From IMG/VR virus record IMGVR_UViG_3300022752_000152, positions 1-40,835 of that record: a DNA stretch of 40,835 nt; one strand, 5' to 3'. The notes under the pieces were generated by a model. It was not told the DNA's origin. It searched no databases and saw only the letters and a list, made by a program, of their open reading frames with translations. Every line of letters begins with the position of its first letter. The stretch's first letter is position 1. Positions 14,763 through 22,763 of this stretch are shown here, one piece after another. This DNA comes from a virus. Made by a program: the position numbers and the translations under genes.

Positions 14763-15326
14763 TTATTTGACGCCGATTTTCATGAAACGCAAATAGTCAG
14801 TTTCTGGATCACTGAATTGCCTTTCATTCACATACAATACCTCACGCATGGGAAATAGTTCATCAAAATCTACTAGTCGAGCGTGGCCACCTTCCGCATT
14901 GTTTCTACTCTGTAGTGCTATAAGTGGTCCAATGGGCACCGATGAGAACCATCTATGTTTTAGCATATCTGATATGCTGGTATTGATTATGAGACTGTCT
15001 TGATCTGCCTCCATAAAATCAACAGTATTTACATCTGCCCATTTGTTTTCTGACGGAATTTTTAATTTTTTATACAATTCTTGACTGAATTTGACTCTTT
15101 TTTGGTCTTGATCTACATTTATGATCTTTTTAAATTTGATACCGCATTTTTTTAACACATAGCCCATATTGCCATACCAACTGCCTAAAATATAGATTGT
15201 AGAGAATTTGGTTCTTTTTGATTCTTTTAGTTGTTGGCACATCCATATCTTACTGGCTATGAGATCGGGTGTTAGACTACCTTGGAAAGTATCTGGGCTG
15301 GTTTCTAACAAATGTCTTATACGCAT
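14763..15326 (-). CDS. Methyltransferase-like protein (Rossmann motif)
   Basis: A 187-residue protein. IYILGSWYGNMGYVLKKCG (about residues 44-62) and INVDQDQKRV (Asp72) fit motifs I and II of class I SAM-dependent methyltransferases. The later motifs are weak, so activity is not assured. A TTG start at 15341 is possible, but ATG 15326 overlaps the upstream stop as TAATG and is preferred. It closes the long unit that starts at the structural genes. Substrate unknown; nucleic acid and small molecules are both possible. Confidence 0.65.
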   Translation of the reverse strand: MRIRHLLETSPDTFQGSLTPDLIASKIWMCQQLKESKRTKFSTIYILGSWYGNMGYVLKKCGIKFKKIINVDQDQKRVKFSQELYKKLKIPSENKWADVNTVDFMEADQDSLIINTSISDMLKHRWFSSVPIGPLIALQSRNNAEGGHARLVDFDELFPMREVLYVNERQFSDPETDYLRFMKIGVK

Positions 15327-15754
15327 TAATCTGCTCGACAATTCTTATCTTTTTCAGTTATAGGACCACCTGTAATCCATGCTGAACAACTTCTACTGCC
15401 GGCACATTTGAAGTGTAGAAAATTACAATAACCTAAATCGCTTAAATTTATTGTAGCATTTGGATCAATATGGGATTCGTCCCCTTTGATACCATCTGCT
15501 ATACATTTACGCATACTATCACTGACATCAAAGGCAGCACAATTACCACAGGTCATTGTCTTTGCGGTCTTTTCACTGACCTTGAATGAGATAGCGGCCT
15601 TACGCCAATAGTCCTCGGGTTCTTTGGGATTAGCAGGGCCATAATGGTATTCGTCTATGGCCTTTTGACGATTTTTTAGATTGAGATCAATATCGTGAGT
15701 AGCACGGGGACAGCCCTTACCTGCTGCTTCTACTAATGTTATGAAGTTTCTCAT
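15326..15754 (-). CDS. Conserved Cys-rich phage protein
   Basis: A 142-residue protein with eight Cys: Cys15, 69, 72, 84, 110, 117, 123 and 139. The core is CGNCAAF, then LGYCNFLHFKC and RSCSAWITGGPI. The N-terminal half has the NLKNRQKAIDEYHYGPANP block. I recognise this whole arrangement from hypothetical proteins of T4-like cyanophages. The Cys spacing would suit a zinc or iron-sulfur site, but which is not clear. Its start overlaps, as ATGA, the stop of the -1 frame segment at 15751-15996, supporting the reality of that segment. Confidence 0.75.
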   Translation of the reverse strand: MRNFITLVEAAGKGCPRATHDIDLNLKNRQKAIDEYHYGPANPKEPEDYWRKAAISFKVSEKTAKTMTCGNCAAFDVSDSMRKCIADGIKGDESHIDPNATINLSDLGYCNFLHFKCAGSRSCSAWITGGPITEKDKNCRAD

Positions 15755-15996
15755 TTGTTAGGATGCCTTGCCTTGTAGTGTGCTGCTACAGCCATACGTT
15801 CTATATGTTCAGGATCCTTTTTGGTTCCTGGTCTATTGTTTTGTCTAAATTGATGATACTGTTCTGGGTCTGCAGATTGAAAACGATCACGCCAAGTATC
15901 GATGGGCATACTTGCTGATAACTTACCCTGCGGACCGACTGGCTTCTGTGGTTGAGCAGGAGCCTGTGTCGGATCCTCTGGCTCCTGCTCACTTAC
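15751..15996 (-). CDS. -1 frame C-terminal extension of the 662-aa protein
   Basis: After the stop of the gene at 15993-17981 the minus-strand -1 frame stays open for 81 codons and ends with TGA at 15751-15753, overlapping the next start as ATGA. It has no usable start codon at its beginning (upstream stop TAA, then no ATG until codon 30). The protein reads as a genuine sequence: a Pro/Gln-rich linker (TQAPAQPQKPVGPQG) and then a charged domain with IDTWRDRFQSADPEQYHQF and HIERMAVAAHYKARHPNK. It joins in frame to the 662-residue protein if ribosomes slip back one base at 15996-16002, giving a 743-residue product. Alternative: a separate 52-residue protein from the internal ATG, with a weak ribosome site. 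Confidence 0.7.
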   Translation of the reverse strand, partial: VSEQEPEDPTQAPAQPQKPVGPQGKLSASMPIDTWRDRFQSADPEQYHQFRQNNRPGTKKDPEHIERMAVAAHYKARHPNK

Positions 15997-16002
15997 TTTT
16001 TT
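15954..16002 (-). promoter_or_regulatory. Programmed -1 frameshift signal: A_AAA_AAG, 5-base spacer, 11-bp hairpin
   Basis: In the transcript the slippery heptamer A AAA AAG (16002-15996, in the gene's frame) directly precedes stop TAA. Five bases (TAAGT, 15995-15991) separate it from a perfect 11-bp inverted repeat: GAGCAGGAGCC at 15990-15980 pairs with 15964-15954 around a 15-base loop. This is the layout of the E. coli dnaX signal. No T-run follows the hairpin, so it is not a terminator. Confidence 0.8.
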
Positions 16003-17981
16003 GGCTTATGACTTTTATAGCCTTTGTTCTTCATCCAATGACTCAGTGCCCAAGGATTATCAATTTCCTTGTGCTTCTTCATTGCCTTAACTGTGCCTTC
16101 CCAACCTTCGGGTGCTTTTTCTTGTAGTTGATTCCAAAGGCTTTCCATGTAGGGATCTTCACCGAATCTACTGCGATAGGAGTTTGGATTCATGCTATAT
16201 CTTGACCCTATAACGGATTGTCCTTCACCACCTAATAATAAATCATACATAAGTTTTATTACCTTGATAGGTGAATCCATTCTTTCTAAAGCACTCTTAA
16301 ACCAAGCGACCTTTTCCGGTTTCATTGGTTTGGCACTGGGTTTGCTAATTAGAGAAAATGCCTGTGCTTTTAGTGTGGCCAAATCTTTAATCTGTTCTAG
16401 ACGTTTGATATCTTCAATGTCAAAGTTCATTGCTGGTTTTTTGGCTTCGCCTACATCAACATTTTCTTTTTTATAAGCCTTGCTGTATCTGTCTTTGAGC
16501 CTGCCTAATTCCTCTTGGCTGGCACCCCTACGACCTGCTGCCGCAGCCATCCTCATATACTTCTCGCCGTGTTTCTTAACACCTGTGTGATACTGAAGAC
16601 CACTTTCATCTACATCTGTTTCTTTAATCTTTTCGCAGTCATTAACACGCTTGCCTGCGTTTTTACCTGTGCCCGGTTTGGTGCCTACCTTACGATGTCC
16701 TGGCCAACAATTTTTTGGACCAGCAACTCCTTCTGTAAATTTCTCAGCCTTGCCGAATATGCTTTGGAATTTGTCTCCCAATTTTTGAACCAATTGGTCA
16801 CGCTGTTGTTTGCTGAGAACGATTTGGTTGCCGTTAAACTTGAATCCCATTGAACGTAGTTTGGGAATTAGGTCAGTTTGTTGTAGAGTATATTTGAATG
16901 TCTGAGGTTGAACTGGTGTATCGTGCGAACTACCTCCTACCTGTGCCTTAGGAGTATCAGGTTTAAGTTTAATCCTTCTTCCTGTAACTGGATCTACTTT
17001 AAGGATCTTACCACTATCTCTGTCACCTTCATCATCATCAGGGTCTTTTTCATAAAACTCAAGACGGTCATCTATCTGAACCAGTGCGTCTAAATCACCC
17101 ATAATATTATCGGGTAACCAATCGGGGACGACTATCACTATCTTTTCAGTGCCTACGAAGTCTACATCACGTAGAATTTTTTCTATGTTATATTCTAGAT
17201 CGTCAAAAGTGTTGATTATGAAAGGCTTAATTTTGGCATTATTGGCAACTACATCTTTTAAATTAGATCCAAATCCGGCATAGCCGTAGAGTTGCGACTC
17301 TTTATCTGGCAGTTGTTTCTTGGCAAACTTTAAGAACATGGTGCCGCTGGGCTTGTCTAATTCTGTTACAGGTTCTTTAAATTTCTTTTGTAACTTCTGT
17401 GTGTCGTCAGCAGCACGAGCAAATCCTTGTTGATTGAATCTATCTCTCTGTTTCTGAAGAAGGCTTTGAAAGTTACTGACCTTCTTAGGATCCGGTTGGC
17501 TAGGATCACCTTTGAGTTCTCCTAGAGCATCTTGCTCACCACCGATACTTTGTAGAACAGAGTTTAGGTAGTCAGCAGCCTTGGTAATCTTGCTCTGTTG
17601 CCATGCTTCTAAATCACCTTGTTCTCCATACTGTTGTACCAGTGCTAATAGTTTTTTAGCATTGGCATGAATACTCTTGAGTTCGTTGCTGGCCATACTG
17701 ACTTCGTGATCTTCGTAGTAGGGCTTACGATGTTTTTCCTTGCCCTGTTTTTGATCACGTTTTTTATCTTTGTGAGCACCAGCACCTGTTTGCGGACGTA
17801 GAGGGCCTTGTCTTGGCTTTTGGGGAACCCGCTCATCCTTGCCTTCTTGCTGACGTTTGATCACGTTGCCTAGTCCTACTTCACTGGTAGCAATATTACT
17901 GGCACCTATAGCACCTGCTGTCATAGATTCTAAAACATAACGTGTTTCAGTGGGAGTTGTTATTTTTTTAAAGTCTTTCAT
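15993..17981 (-). CDS. Large modular phage protein, 662 aa, ending in frameshift site
   Basis: Function unknown; possibly a virion-packaged (polyvalent-type) protein. It is hydrophilic and modular: an N-terminal ESMTAGAIGASNIATSEVG segment and a basic linker (RPQTGAGAHKDKKRDQK), a helical part, a central alpha/beta section (FIINTFDDLEYNIEKIL, IVIVVPDWLPDN), then short modules I have seen in other aquatic phage proteins (KNCWPGHRKVGTKPGTGK, GLQYHTGVKKHGEKYM with SQEELGRLKDRYSKAYKK, GWEGTVKAMKKHKEIDNPWA). ATG 17981 is chosen over 17996 because it overlaps the upstream stop as ATGA. The stop is preceded by a dnaX-like slippery site; readthrough adds 81 residues. Confidence 0.75.
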   Translation of the reverse strand: MKDFKKITTPTETRYVLESMTAGAIGASNIATSEVGLGNVIKRQQEGKDERVPQKPRQGPLRPQTGAGAHKDKKRDQKQGKEKHRKPYYEDHEVSMASNELKSIHANAKKLLALVQQYGEQGDLEAWQQSKITKAADYLNSVLQSIGGEQDALGELKGDPSQPDPKKVSNFQSLLQKQRDRFNQQGFARAADDTQKLQKKFKEPVTELDKPSGTMFLKFAKKQLPDKESQLYGYAGFGSNLKDVVANNAKIKPFIINTFDDLEYNIEKILRDVDFVGTEKIVIVVPDWLPDNIMGDLDALVQIDDRLEFYEKDPDDDEGDRDSGKILKVDPVTGRRIKLKPDTPKAQVGGSSHDTPVQPQTFKYTLQQTDLIPKLRSMGFKFNGNQIVLSKQQRDQLVQKLGDKFQSIFGKAEKFTEGVAGPKNCWPGHRKVGTKPGTGKNAGKRVNDCEKIKETDVDESGLQYHTGVKKHGEKYMRMAAAAGRRGASQEELGRLKDRYSKAYKKENVDVGEAKKPAMNFDIEDIKRLEQIKDLATLKAQAFSLISKPSAKPMKPEKVAWFKSALERMDSPIKVIKLMYDLLLGGEGQSVIGSRYSMNPNSYRSRFGEDPYMESLWNQLQEKAPEGWEGTVKAMKKHKEIDNPWALSHWMKNKGYKSHKPKK

Positions 17982-18325
17982 GATTTTTTCATCCATTGTG
18001 CCACAGGGCTTACAGTGTTGGTATCTGACAGTTCTTGACTTTTCTTACTGGTTAAAACAATGCCTCGAAATCCCAGATGCTTACCTGTTGCCTTGATAAT
18101 TTCCTCATCTGCTTCTGTATAACCAATTGTAACTAATTTTTGTTGAGTAGGTCCATCTAAAGGCATGGGATAGTCTGGCATACCTGCTAGAGCAATACCA
18201 AATCTATAACTATGGTATGGGCTTGAATTATCTAATTCAGGAAAAGAGTTGGCATTAGGCAAGGCTTTTTCTGTGGCCTTATCTAATTTTTCTTTTCCTT
18301 CTTGGACAAATTCCTTGGCTCTCAT
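17978..18325 (-). CDS. MRAKEF tandem paralogue 1
   Basis: A 115-residue protein of unknown function: MRAKEFVQEGKEK, YHSYRFGIALAGMPDY, TEADEEII and a C-terminal NTVSPVAQWMKK. The adjacent gene at 18322-18666 has the same plan, so the two are tandem duplicates. ATG 18325 gives the shared MRAKEF start and an ATGA overlap; the frame from 18337 would add only residues encoded in the preceding gene's tail. MRA(K/R)EF starts are common among proteins of aquatic T4-like phages. Confidence 0.75.
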   Translation of the reverse strand: MRAKEFVQEGKEKLDKATEKALPNANSFPELDNSSPYHSYRFGIALAGMPDYPMPLDGPTQQKLVTIGYTEADEEIIKATGKHLGFRGIVLTSKKSQELSDTNTVSPVAQWMKKS

Positions 18326-18666
18326 TTTTTCATCCATTGTGCTACAGGACTAACGGTGTTGATTTTGTCTAATTCTTCACTTCTGCCTTTTTTAGCTATT
18401 GTAGTAACTTTAGCACCTTGATTCTTTATTCCACGCATGGCTATTTCTTCATCTGCTTTTGTATAAGGCCAAATGCTGACAACATCTTTGGCAGGACCAT
18501 GGATAGGAGCACCATCTTCTGGACTTGCTGCCATGGCTACTCCTAAACGATAGTACCCATAGTATTGATCAGTGCCATCTATTCTCATACCATGTGGTAG
18601 TGCTTCTCTTGCTGCGTGGGGTAGAAGTTTGGCAGCATCTTCACTGATAAATTCTTTTGCTCTCAT
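18322..18666 (-). CDS. MRAKEF tandem paralogue 2
   Basis: A 114-residue protein with the same plan as its neighbour at 17978-18325: MRAKEFISED, YYGYYRLGVAMAASPED, YTKADEEIAM and NTVSPVAQWMKK. The DNA at the ends of the two genes is also nearly identical (the stretch encoding VAQWMKK followed by the ATGA junction). ATG 18666 overlaps the Dps-like gene stop as ATGA and is preferred to the frame start at 18693. Function unknown. Confidence 0.75.
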   Translation of the reverse strand: MRAKEFISEDAAKLLPHAAREALPHGMRIDGTDQYYGYYRLGVAMAASPEDGAPIHGPAKDVVSIWPYTKADEEIAMRGIKNQGAKVTTIAKKGRSEELDKINTVSPVAQWMKK

Positions 18667-19100
18667 CTCTTCATAGATGCTCTTAGCATCCACCCATGCT
18701 TACGATGTGCGTCCATACGACCTGCTACGAAATCACTAAAACCATGTTCGTGTGCGGTTTCGCTGACATCAAATAATTTCTTAAAGATCACAATCATCTT
18801 TTCATTGTCTTGTAGCAATTCTGAGACCATTTGATCTTTAGGTAGAATCTGTTCTTCATCTTCTATCTTACTGAGCATACTAAAACGAGTATAACTACCT
18901 GGCATATAACTGCCCATGGCACGAATCTGTTCAGCGAATGTATCTATGCTATCATATACTTCTTCATAGATTTTACCAAATAGGTCATGGTATTGTAGAA
19001 AGTCTTCACCCTCTACATTCCAATGAAATTGATGCGCCTTCAAGTAAAAACTAAATTCACTGGCAAAGGCAATCTTAGCGAGTTGTATAAGTTGTTCCAT
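18663..19100 (-). CDS. Dps/ferritin-like protein
   Basis: A 145-residue four-helix protein. KAHQFHWNVEGEDFLQYHDLF and SIDTFAEQIRAMG are Dps hallmarks; likely ferroxidase ligands are His26, His38, Asp53 and Glu57. The position of E. coli Dps Asp67 appears to be Gly42, so metal binding may be altered. The end DAHRKHGWMLRA is conserved in T4-like phage Dps-like proteins. Dps proteins form 12-mers that store iron and protect DNA. Its location among presumed virion-type genes hints at packaging or structural use, but this is not shown. Confidence 0.8.
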   Translation of the reverse strand: MEQLIQLAKIAFASEFSFYLKAHQFHWNVEGEDFLQYHDLFGKIYEEVYDSIDTFAEQIRAMGSYMPGSYTRFSMLSKIEDEEQILPKDQMVSELLQDNEKMIVIFKKLFDVSETAHEHGFSDFVAGRMDAHRKHGWMLRASMKR

Positions 19101-19104
19101 ACCT

Positions 19105-22100
19105 TTATTTACCTGTTAATTCACGTAGTATGATCTTGCCTACAAGTTGAGCCATTTGTTTTTCATATGATTCACCAATAGGAACCTGTTTAGTAGTTTG
19201 ACCGGATTTGGGATTTTCGTGGTCGCCTACCTTTACGCCAGACTTATAGACTTTTTTACCACTTTTAGGACTGACATAATAATCGCCCTTAGTGTCTCTA
19301 CCTACGGATTTGACCTTATACTGGTCTCCGCCTTCCGCTACACCTTCTTGAGCATCACCTACCAGATCACCTTGACGAGCAGGTCTTTTCATTTTGCCTT
19401 TTAGGTGAGCAGCAGGACCCAGTTTGTTTTTTGGTGTGCCGGCGAAATGGCTGGCAGGCATCATACGCTCTTTGACCTCTTTACCTTGAACAGCAGTATT
19501 TTTATCCGGCTCCGGTGCCAGACCTGTATCTGCTTTGGGCATATATTTGGCAATTGATTTTTTAGTAAGAGGACCTAACTTGCCATCAATGTCTAAATTG
19601 GCACCTTTGGTATTGAGATATTTTTGAACTGATCTAACAGCAGGATCATTTTCTACCAATTTTGGTCTTACCAAAGCATTAAACAATCTTTCTGCTACAG
19701 GTTGTGGTGCCTGAGGTTGCGGTTTGTTGGCTATGCCCATGTTCTTTCTCGCTATGTCCATTAAGTGCTTGATCCAATCAGCACCGAGTTTTTCTACGTT
19801 ATAGGCCTTGCTCCATACTTGGAACGCCTGATCTTCTGGCATGTTCTTGAGAGCATTGCGTAGTTGTGTAGTTGAAACACCTGTGCCACCTTCTGTATCC
19901 TTGCGTGGTGTTACATAGGTGCTGACCTTGACATGTGCCAATGGAGCAAACTTACTATAACGAGCCTGCATTTGATCAGTGGTCTTGGTCATGCCTGCTT
20001 GGTCGCTGCCTACTGTGATAATGATGTTATTATAGAAAGGTTCTTTCTTGACTAATTCGTATTCAATCTTTTTAAAGATATTGCCCTGTGTTTCTTGACC
20101 ACTAGCATCTATTTGATTTTGAACTACACTGACAGTGACACCTGGGAATAGTTTTCTCAGCGTTTCTAACTTTGTGTTGATATCTATGGGATCATCTGGA
20201 CCAACTTTGTGACCTACAAAAACAAAAGGAGTTCCGTTAAGTTCCCGTGCCTTATCAATGGCAAAGTTTATCAGTTGTTCATGGCCACGGTGACCAGCGA
20301 AGTTACCTATGGCTACCACTGCGGTCCTGGTCTTAGTATCACCAAATGTCTGTGAAGGAGCAGCATTTTTTGCCGACATGGCATCTTTCATTTTTTGGCT
20401 GGTTACTTTAACTAGGCGTCCACTGGGCATGTTGACCACAATACCTTCCATGTTAGCACCAAGTGCGTCTTTGCCTTTGAGTTGAGGACTGTCGATTATG
20501 GCACTACTAAGTTCTTGACGGGCACGATCTAATACGTCTTTATTTCCCTTACGATCAGCAGGATTTAGACCCAATACAGGTTCAATGATCTTGCTGACAT
20601 TTATGCCCTTTTGTTCTAACTTGTTGGTAATAATTTTTATATTACTATCACTGGCGCTTAACAATTTTTGTATGACCTTGTCTTCTACTGGACTGGCCTC
20701 ACCTGTGCTGTATTGTTTGACCATGAATGGTACAAGCGTCATTTCTTTGCCTAACTTTTTAGGATCGTAGGGAATATTTACAAACTTTAATTGTCCATCC
20801 ACTGGCTGTGCCATGGGTGTATATAACATTTCTGCCTGAACAATAGTATCATTAGGTAGTGTCTGTATGAACTTGCTGTTAGTAATCAACTCTAGGGCAT
20901 CGTCATACTTCTTAGTTCTTGCTAGGTTTTCTTCACTCTGACCTTTTTCTATACCAAAGTTTGTAAAATAACCTACATTATCTCTGTATAGGGGCTGTGT
21001 TACCTTACTGGTCATAAAAAATGGACGACCTGATTCATCCTTACCAAATCTAATACCAGCACCATCTACTTTGAGATTGACCTGTATGCCATTTAACGTG
21101 CCACCGTTGTCTGCGATTTCTTTACAGAGTGCTATGAAATCAGCATCCTTCATTTCCATACTACTGACACGACCGTCTGGTAGTCTGTTATAGATATGCT
21201 GAATACCCTGTCGAGCATAATTGGGCTTTGAAGGTGCTGTGGGGTCATCTGCTTCATCTACTATTTCTTCAGTCATCTTATATGATTGGACGTATTCTTG
21301 ACGCATTTGATCAACGTTCATACCTTCGGGAGGTCGAGCACCCGTGGTTTTCATCAGTAGATCAATAGCGGCTGTCTTTTCTGCTGAATCACGTTCTGGA
21401 TCATTCTTGTATAGGCCCTGAGCACCTTTACCAAATGTCTTGTTTAGAAAACTACCAAGCACACGACTCTTTTCTTCTGGATCTAAAAGTTTATTCATTA
21501 CTTCTAATAGACCAGTAAATGACCAAAACTTGTCTGCCAGTTTCTCAGCAGACTTAGGATCCATCTTTACACCAAATAGGCTTTGGAACATCTTGCCGAT
21601 GTCCTGCTCGTAGCCTGCTGCGGGCAGAGCCATCATCACAGGTAGGCCGTCTTTGACTTCGGGCTCATTGGTTACCGGGTTTAAGACTGGAGTGTATTTG
21701 GCTCTGAGTCCACCACCTTCTTTGCTGCTCACAGCAAAACTCAGCATACTATCTTCTTCAGGTTTATCTACCCAGGTTCTATTCTTACCCCTGCCTTCTT
21801 GTTTGCGTAGGAGAAATTGTTTCTTACTTAGAACAGCAAAACTCTGTATAAGGAATTTATGGAATACTCCCTTGACTCCTGCCTGTAGATCATTCCAGTC
21901 ACTTGAATGACTGAAACGACTCCAAGGAGTGGGTTCATCTTGATCAAACTTGACAAACTCTAGGTCAATCTGTATCTTGATAGGTGGATCTTCTAATTCC
22001 CATAGACTGGAGAACTGCTCATTGCCACGTTGAAAACCTAACAGGGTAGCAGGGCCAATTTTACGATCTATGTTGGCCTGTAGGAATTGCTCAAGGTCTG

Positions 22101-22761
22101 CTTCTTTTTCCTTATTGACCATAGTGTCTATGTCGCCTACTTTAGGCTTTTTCTCTACAAAGGTCTTGTCAGGTATGCCTTTTACATTGAAAAAGTGTAG
22201 ACTACTACCACTTAGAAACTTTTGACTCTTTAGTAACTTAGGATCCCATAGGGGTTCTTTATATTGACCAGCATAGGCAGTGCTGATGGCGTTTAATAGG
22301 TTGTTTAATACAGGAACAATGACATTACGATTGGTTACCTGTAGATTAATCTGTTGTGCTGCTCCTGCTTCTGGACGACCCTGCCAACCTGGTTGACCAG
22401 CAGCAAGATTACCACCTTCCATTAATTTACCTAAATTTTCTTTATAGTGACTATAGAGTTGTTGACAAAGTTCTTTGCGTAATTTTTCTGGAAATACCTT
22501 GCCTAATTTACCTTCCATCTTCTTATGAACATAGTATTCTTTACAACCTTTTTTAACCATTTCCATAAGATCGTCTAGGATTTCTTTTTGATCGTGTGAC
22601 CCTTTTAGTTTTTTAATCAAAGGAAATGCATAATCTTTATGTATACGATCATGATCTATAATAAACCAAAACAGATCATTGTGTATAGTTTGTTCATCTT
22701 TTTCCTTTCCAGGCTTAAGATGAATTTGTGAGGCTTTTCCAAAAAATTCTGTTAATAGCAT
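19105..22761 (-). CDS. Giant multi-enzyme protein: NTase, ligase-like and HxGH adenylyltransferase domains
   Basis: A 1218-residue protein. Domains in order: a helical N-terminus; a Pol-beta-like nucleotidyltransferase region with SGSS (184-187), GDID (Asp210, Asp212) and a third Asp in QIDLEF (266); an ATP/NAD-dependent ligase-like adenylation region with KVDGAG (Lys564), AEML (Glu644), EGIVV (Glu772) and RLVKV (Lys785); a cytidylyl/adenylyltransferase domain with GNFAGHRGHE (HxGH, 824-827) and VSTTQLR (962-968); a peptidoglycan-binding-like repeat (VRSVQKYLNTKG to LGPLTKKSIAKYM, about 1042-1074); and a Lys-rich tail with small modules. It suggests nucleic-acid end repair or nucleotide work, perhaps injected with the DNA. 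ATG 22761 replaces a TTG at 22788. Confidence 0.78.
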   Translation of the reverse strand: MLLTEFFGKASQIHLKPGKEKDEQTIHNDLFWFIIDHDRIHKDYAFPLIKKLKGSHDQKEILDDLMEMVKKGCKEYYVHKKMEGKLGKVFPEKLRKELCQQLYSHYKENLGKLMEGGNLAAGQPGWQGRPEAGAAQQINLQVTNRNVIVPVLNNLLNAISTAYAGQYKEPLWDPKLLKSQKFLSGSSLHFFNVKGIPDKTFVEKKPKVGDIDTMVNKEKEADLEQFLQANIDRKIGPATLLGFQRGNEQFSSLWELEDPPIKIQIDLEFVKFDQDEPTPWSRFSHSSDWNDLQAGVKGVFHKFLIQSFAVLSKKQFLLRKQEGRGKNRTWVDKPEEDSMLSFAVSSKEGGGLRAKYTPVLNPVTNEPEVKDGLPVMMALPAAGYEQDIGKMFQSLFGVKMDPKSAEKLADKFWSFTGLLEVMNKLLDPEEKSRVLGSFLNKTFGKGAQGLYKNDPERDSAEKTAAIDLLMKTTGARPPEGMNVDQMRQEYVQSYKMTEEIVDEADDPTAPSKPNYARQGIQHIYNRLPDGRVSSMEMKDADFIALCKEIADNGGTLNGIQVNLKVDGAGIRFGKDESGRPFFMTSKVTQPLYRDNVGYFTNFGIEKGQSEENLARTKKYDDALELITNSKFIQTLPNDTIVQAEMLYTPMAQPVDGQLKFVNIPYDPKKLGKEMTLVPFMVKQYSTGEASPVEDKVIQKLLSASDSNIKIITNKLEQKGINVSKIIEPVLGLNPADRKGNKDVLDRARQELSSAIIDSPQLKGKDALGANMEGIVVNMPSGRLVKVTSQKMKDAMSAKNAAPSQTFGDTKTRTAVVAIGNFAGHRGHEQLINFAIDKARELNGTPFVFVGHKVGPDDPIDINTKLETLRKLFPGVTVSVVQNQIDASGQETQGNIFKKIEYELVKKEPFYNNIIITVGSDQAGMTKTTDQMQARYSKFAPLAHVKVSTYVTPRKDTEGGTGVSTTQLRNALKNMPEDQAFQVWSKAYNVEKLGADWIKHLMDIARKNMGIANKPQPQAPQPVAERLFNALVRPKLVENDPAVRSVQKYLNTKGANLDIDGKLGPLTKKSIAKYMPKADTGLAPEPDKNTAVQGKEVKERMMPASHFAGTPKNKLGPAAHLKGKMKRPARQGDLVGDAQEGVAEGGDQYKVKSVGRDTKGDYYVSPKSGKKVYKSGVKVGDHENPKSGQTTKQVPIGESYEKQMAQLVGKIILRELTGK

Positions 22762-22763
22762 AA

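Noticed and set aside
15954-15990. 11-bp hairpin read as a terminator
   Set aside because: No T-run follows on the minus strand, and it lies inside an open -1 frame at 5 bases after a slippery heptamer.
15801-15992. Minus-strand frame from GTG 15992, 63 codons
   Set aside because: Arg-rich out-of-frame reading without family resemblance. The overlapping -1 frame gives sensible protein and ends exactly in an ATGA overlap with the next gene.
16515-16853. Plus-strand frame of 112 codons
   Set aside because: Antisense to the large modular protein; unusual Cys/Phe-rich composition and no ribosome site.
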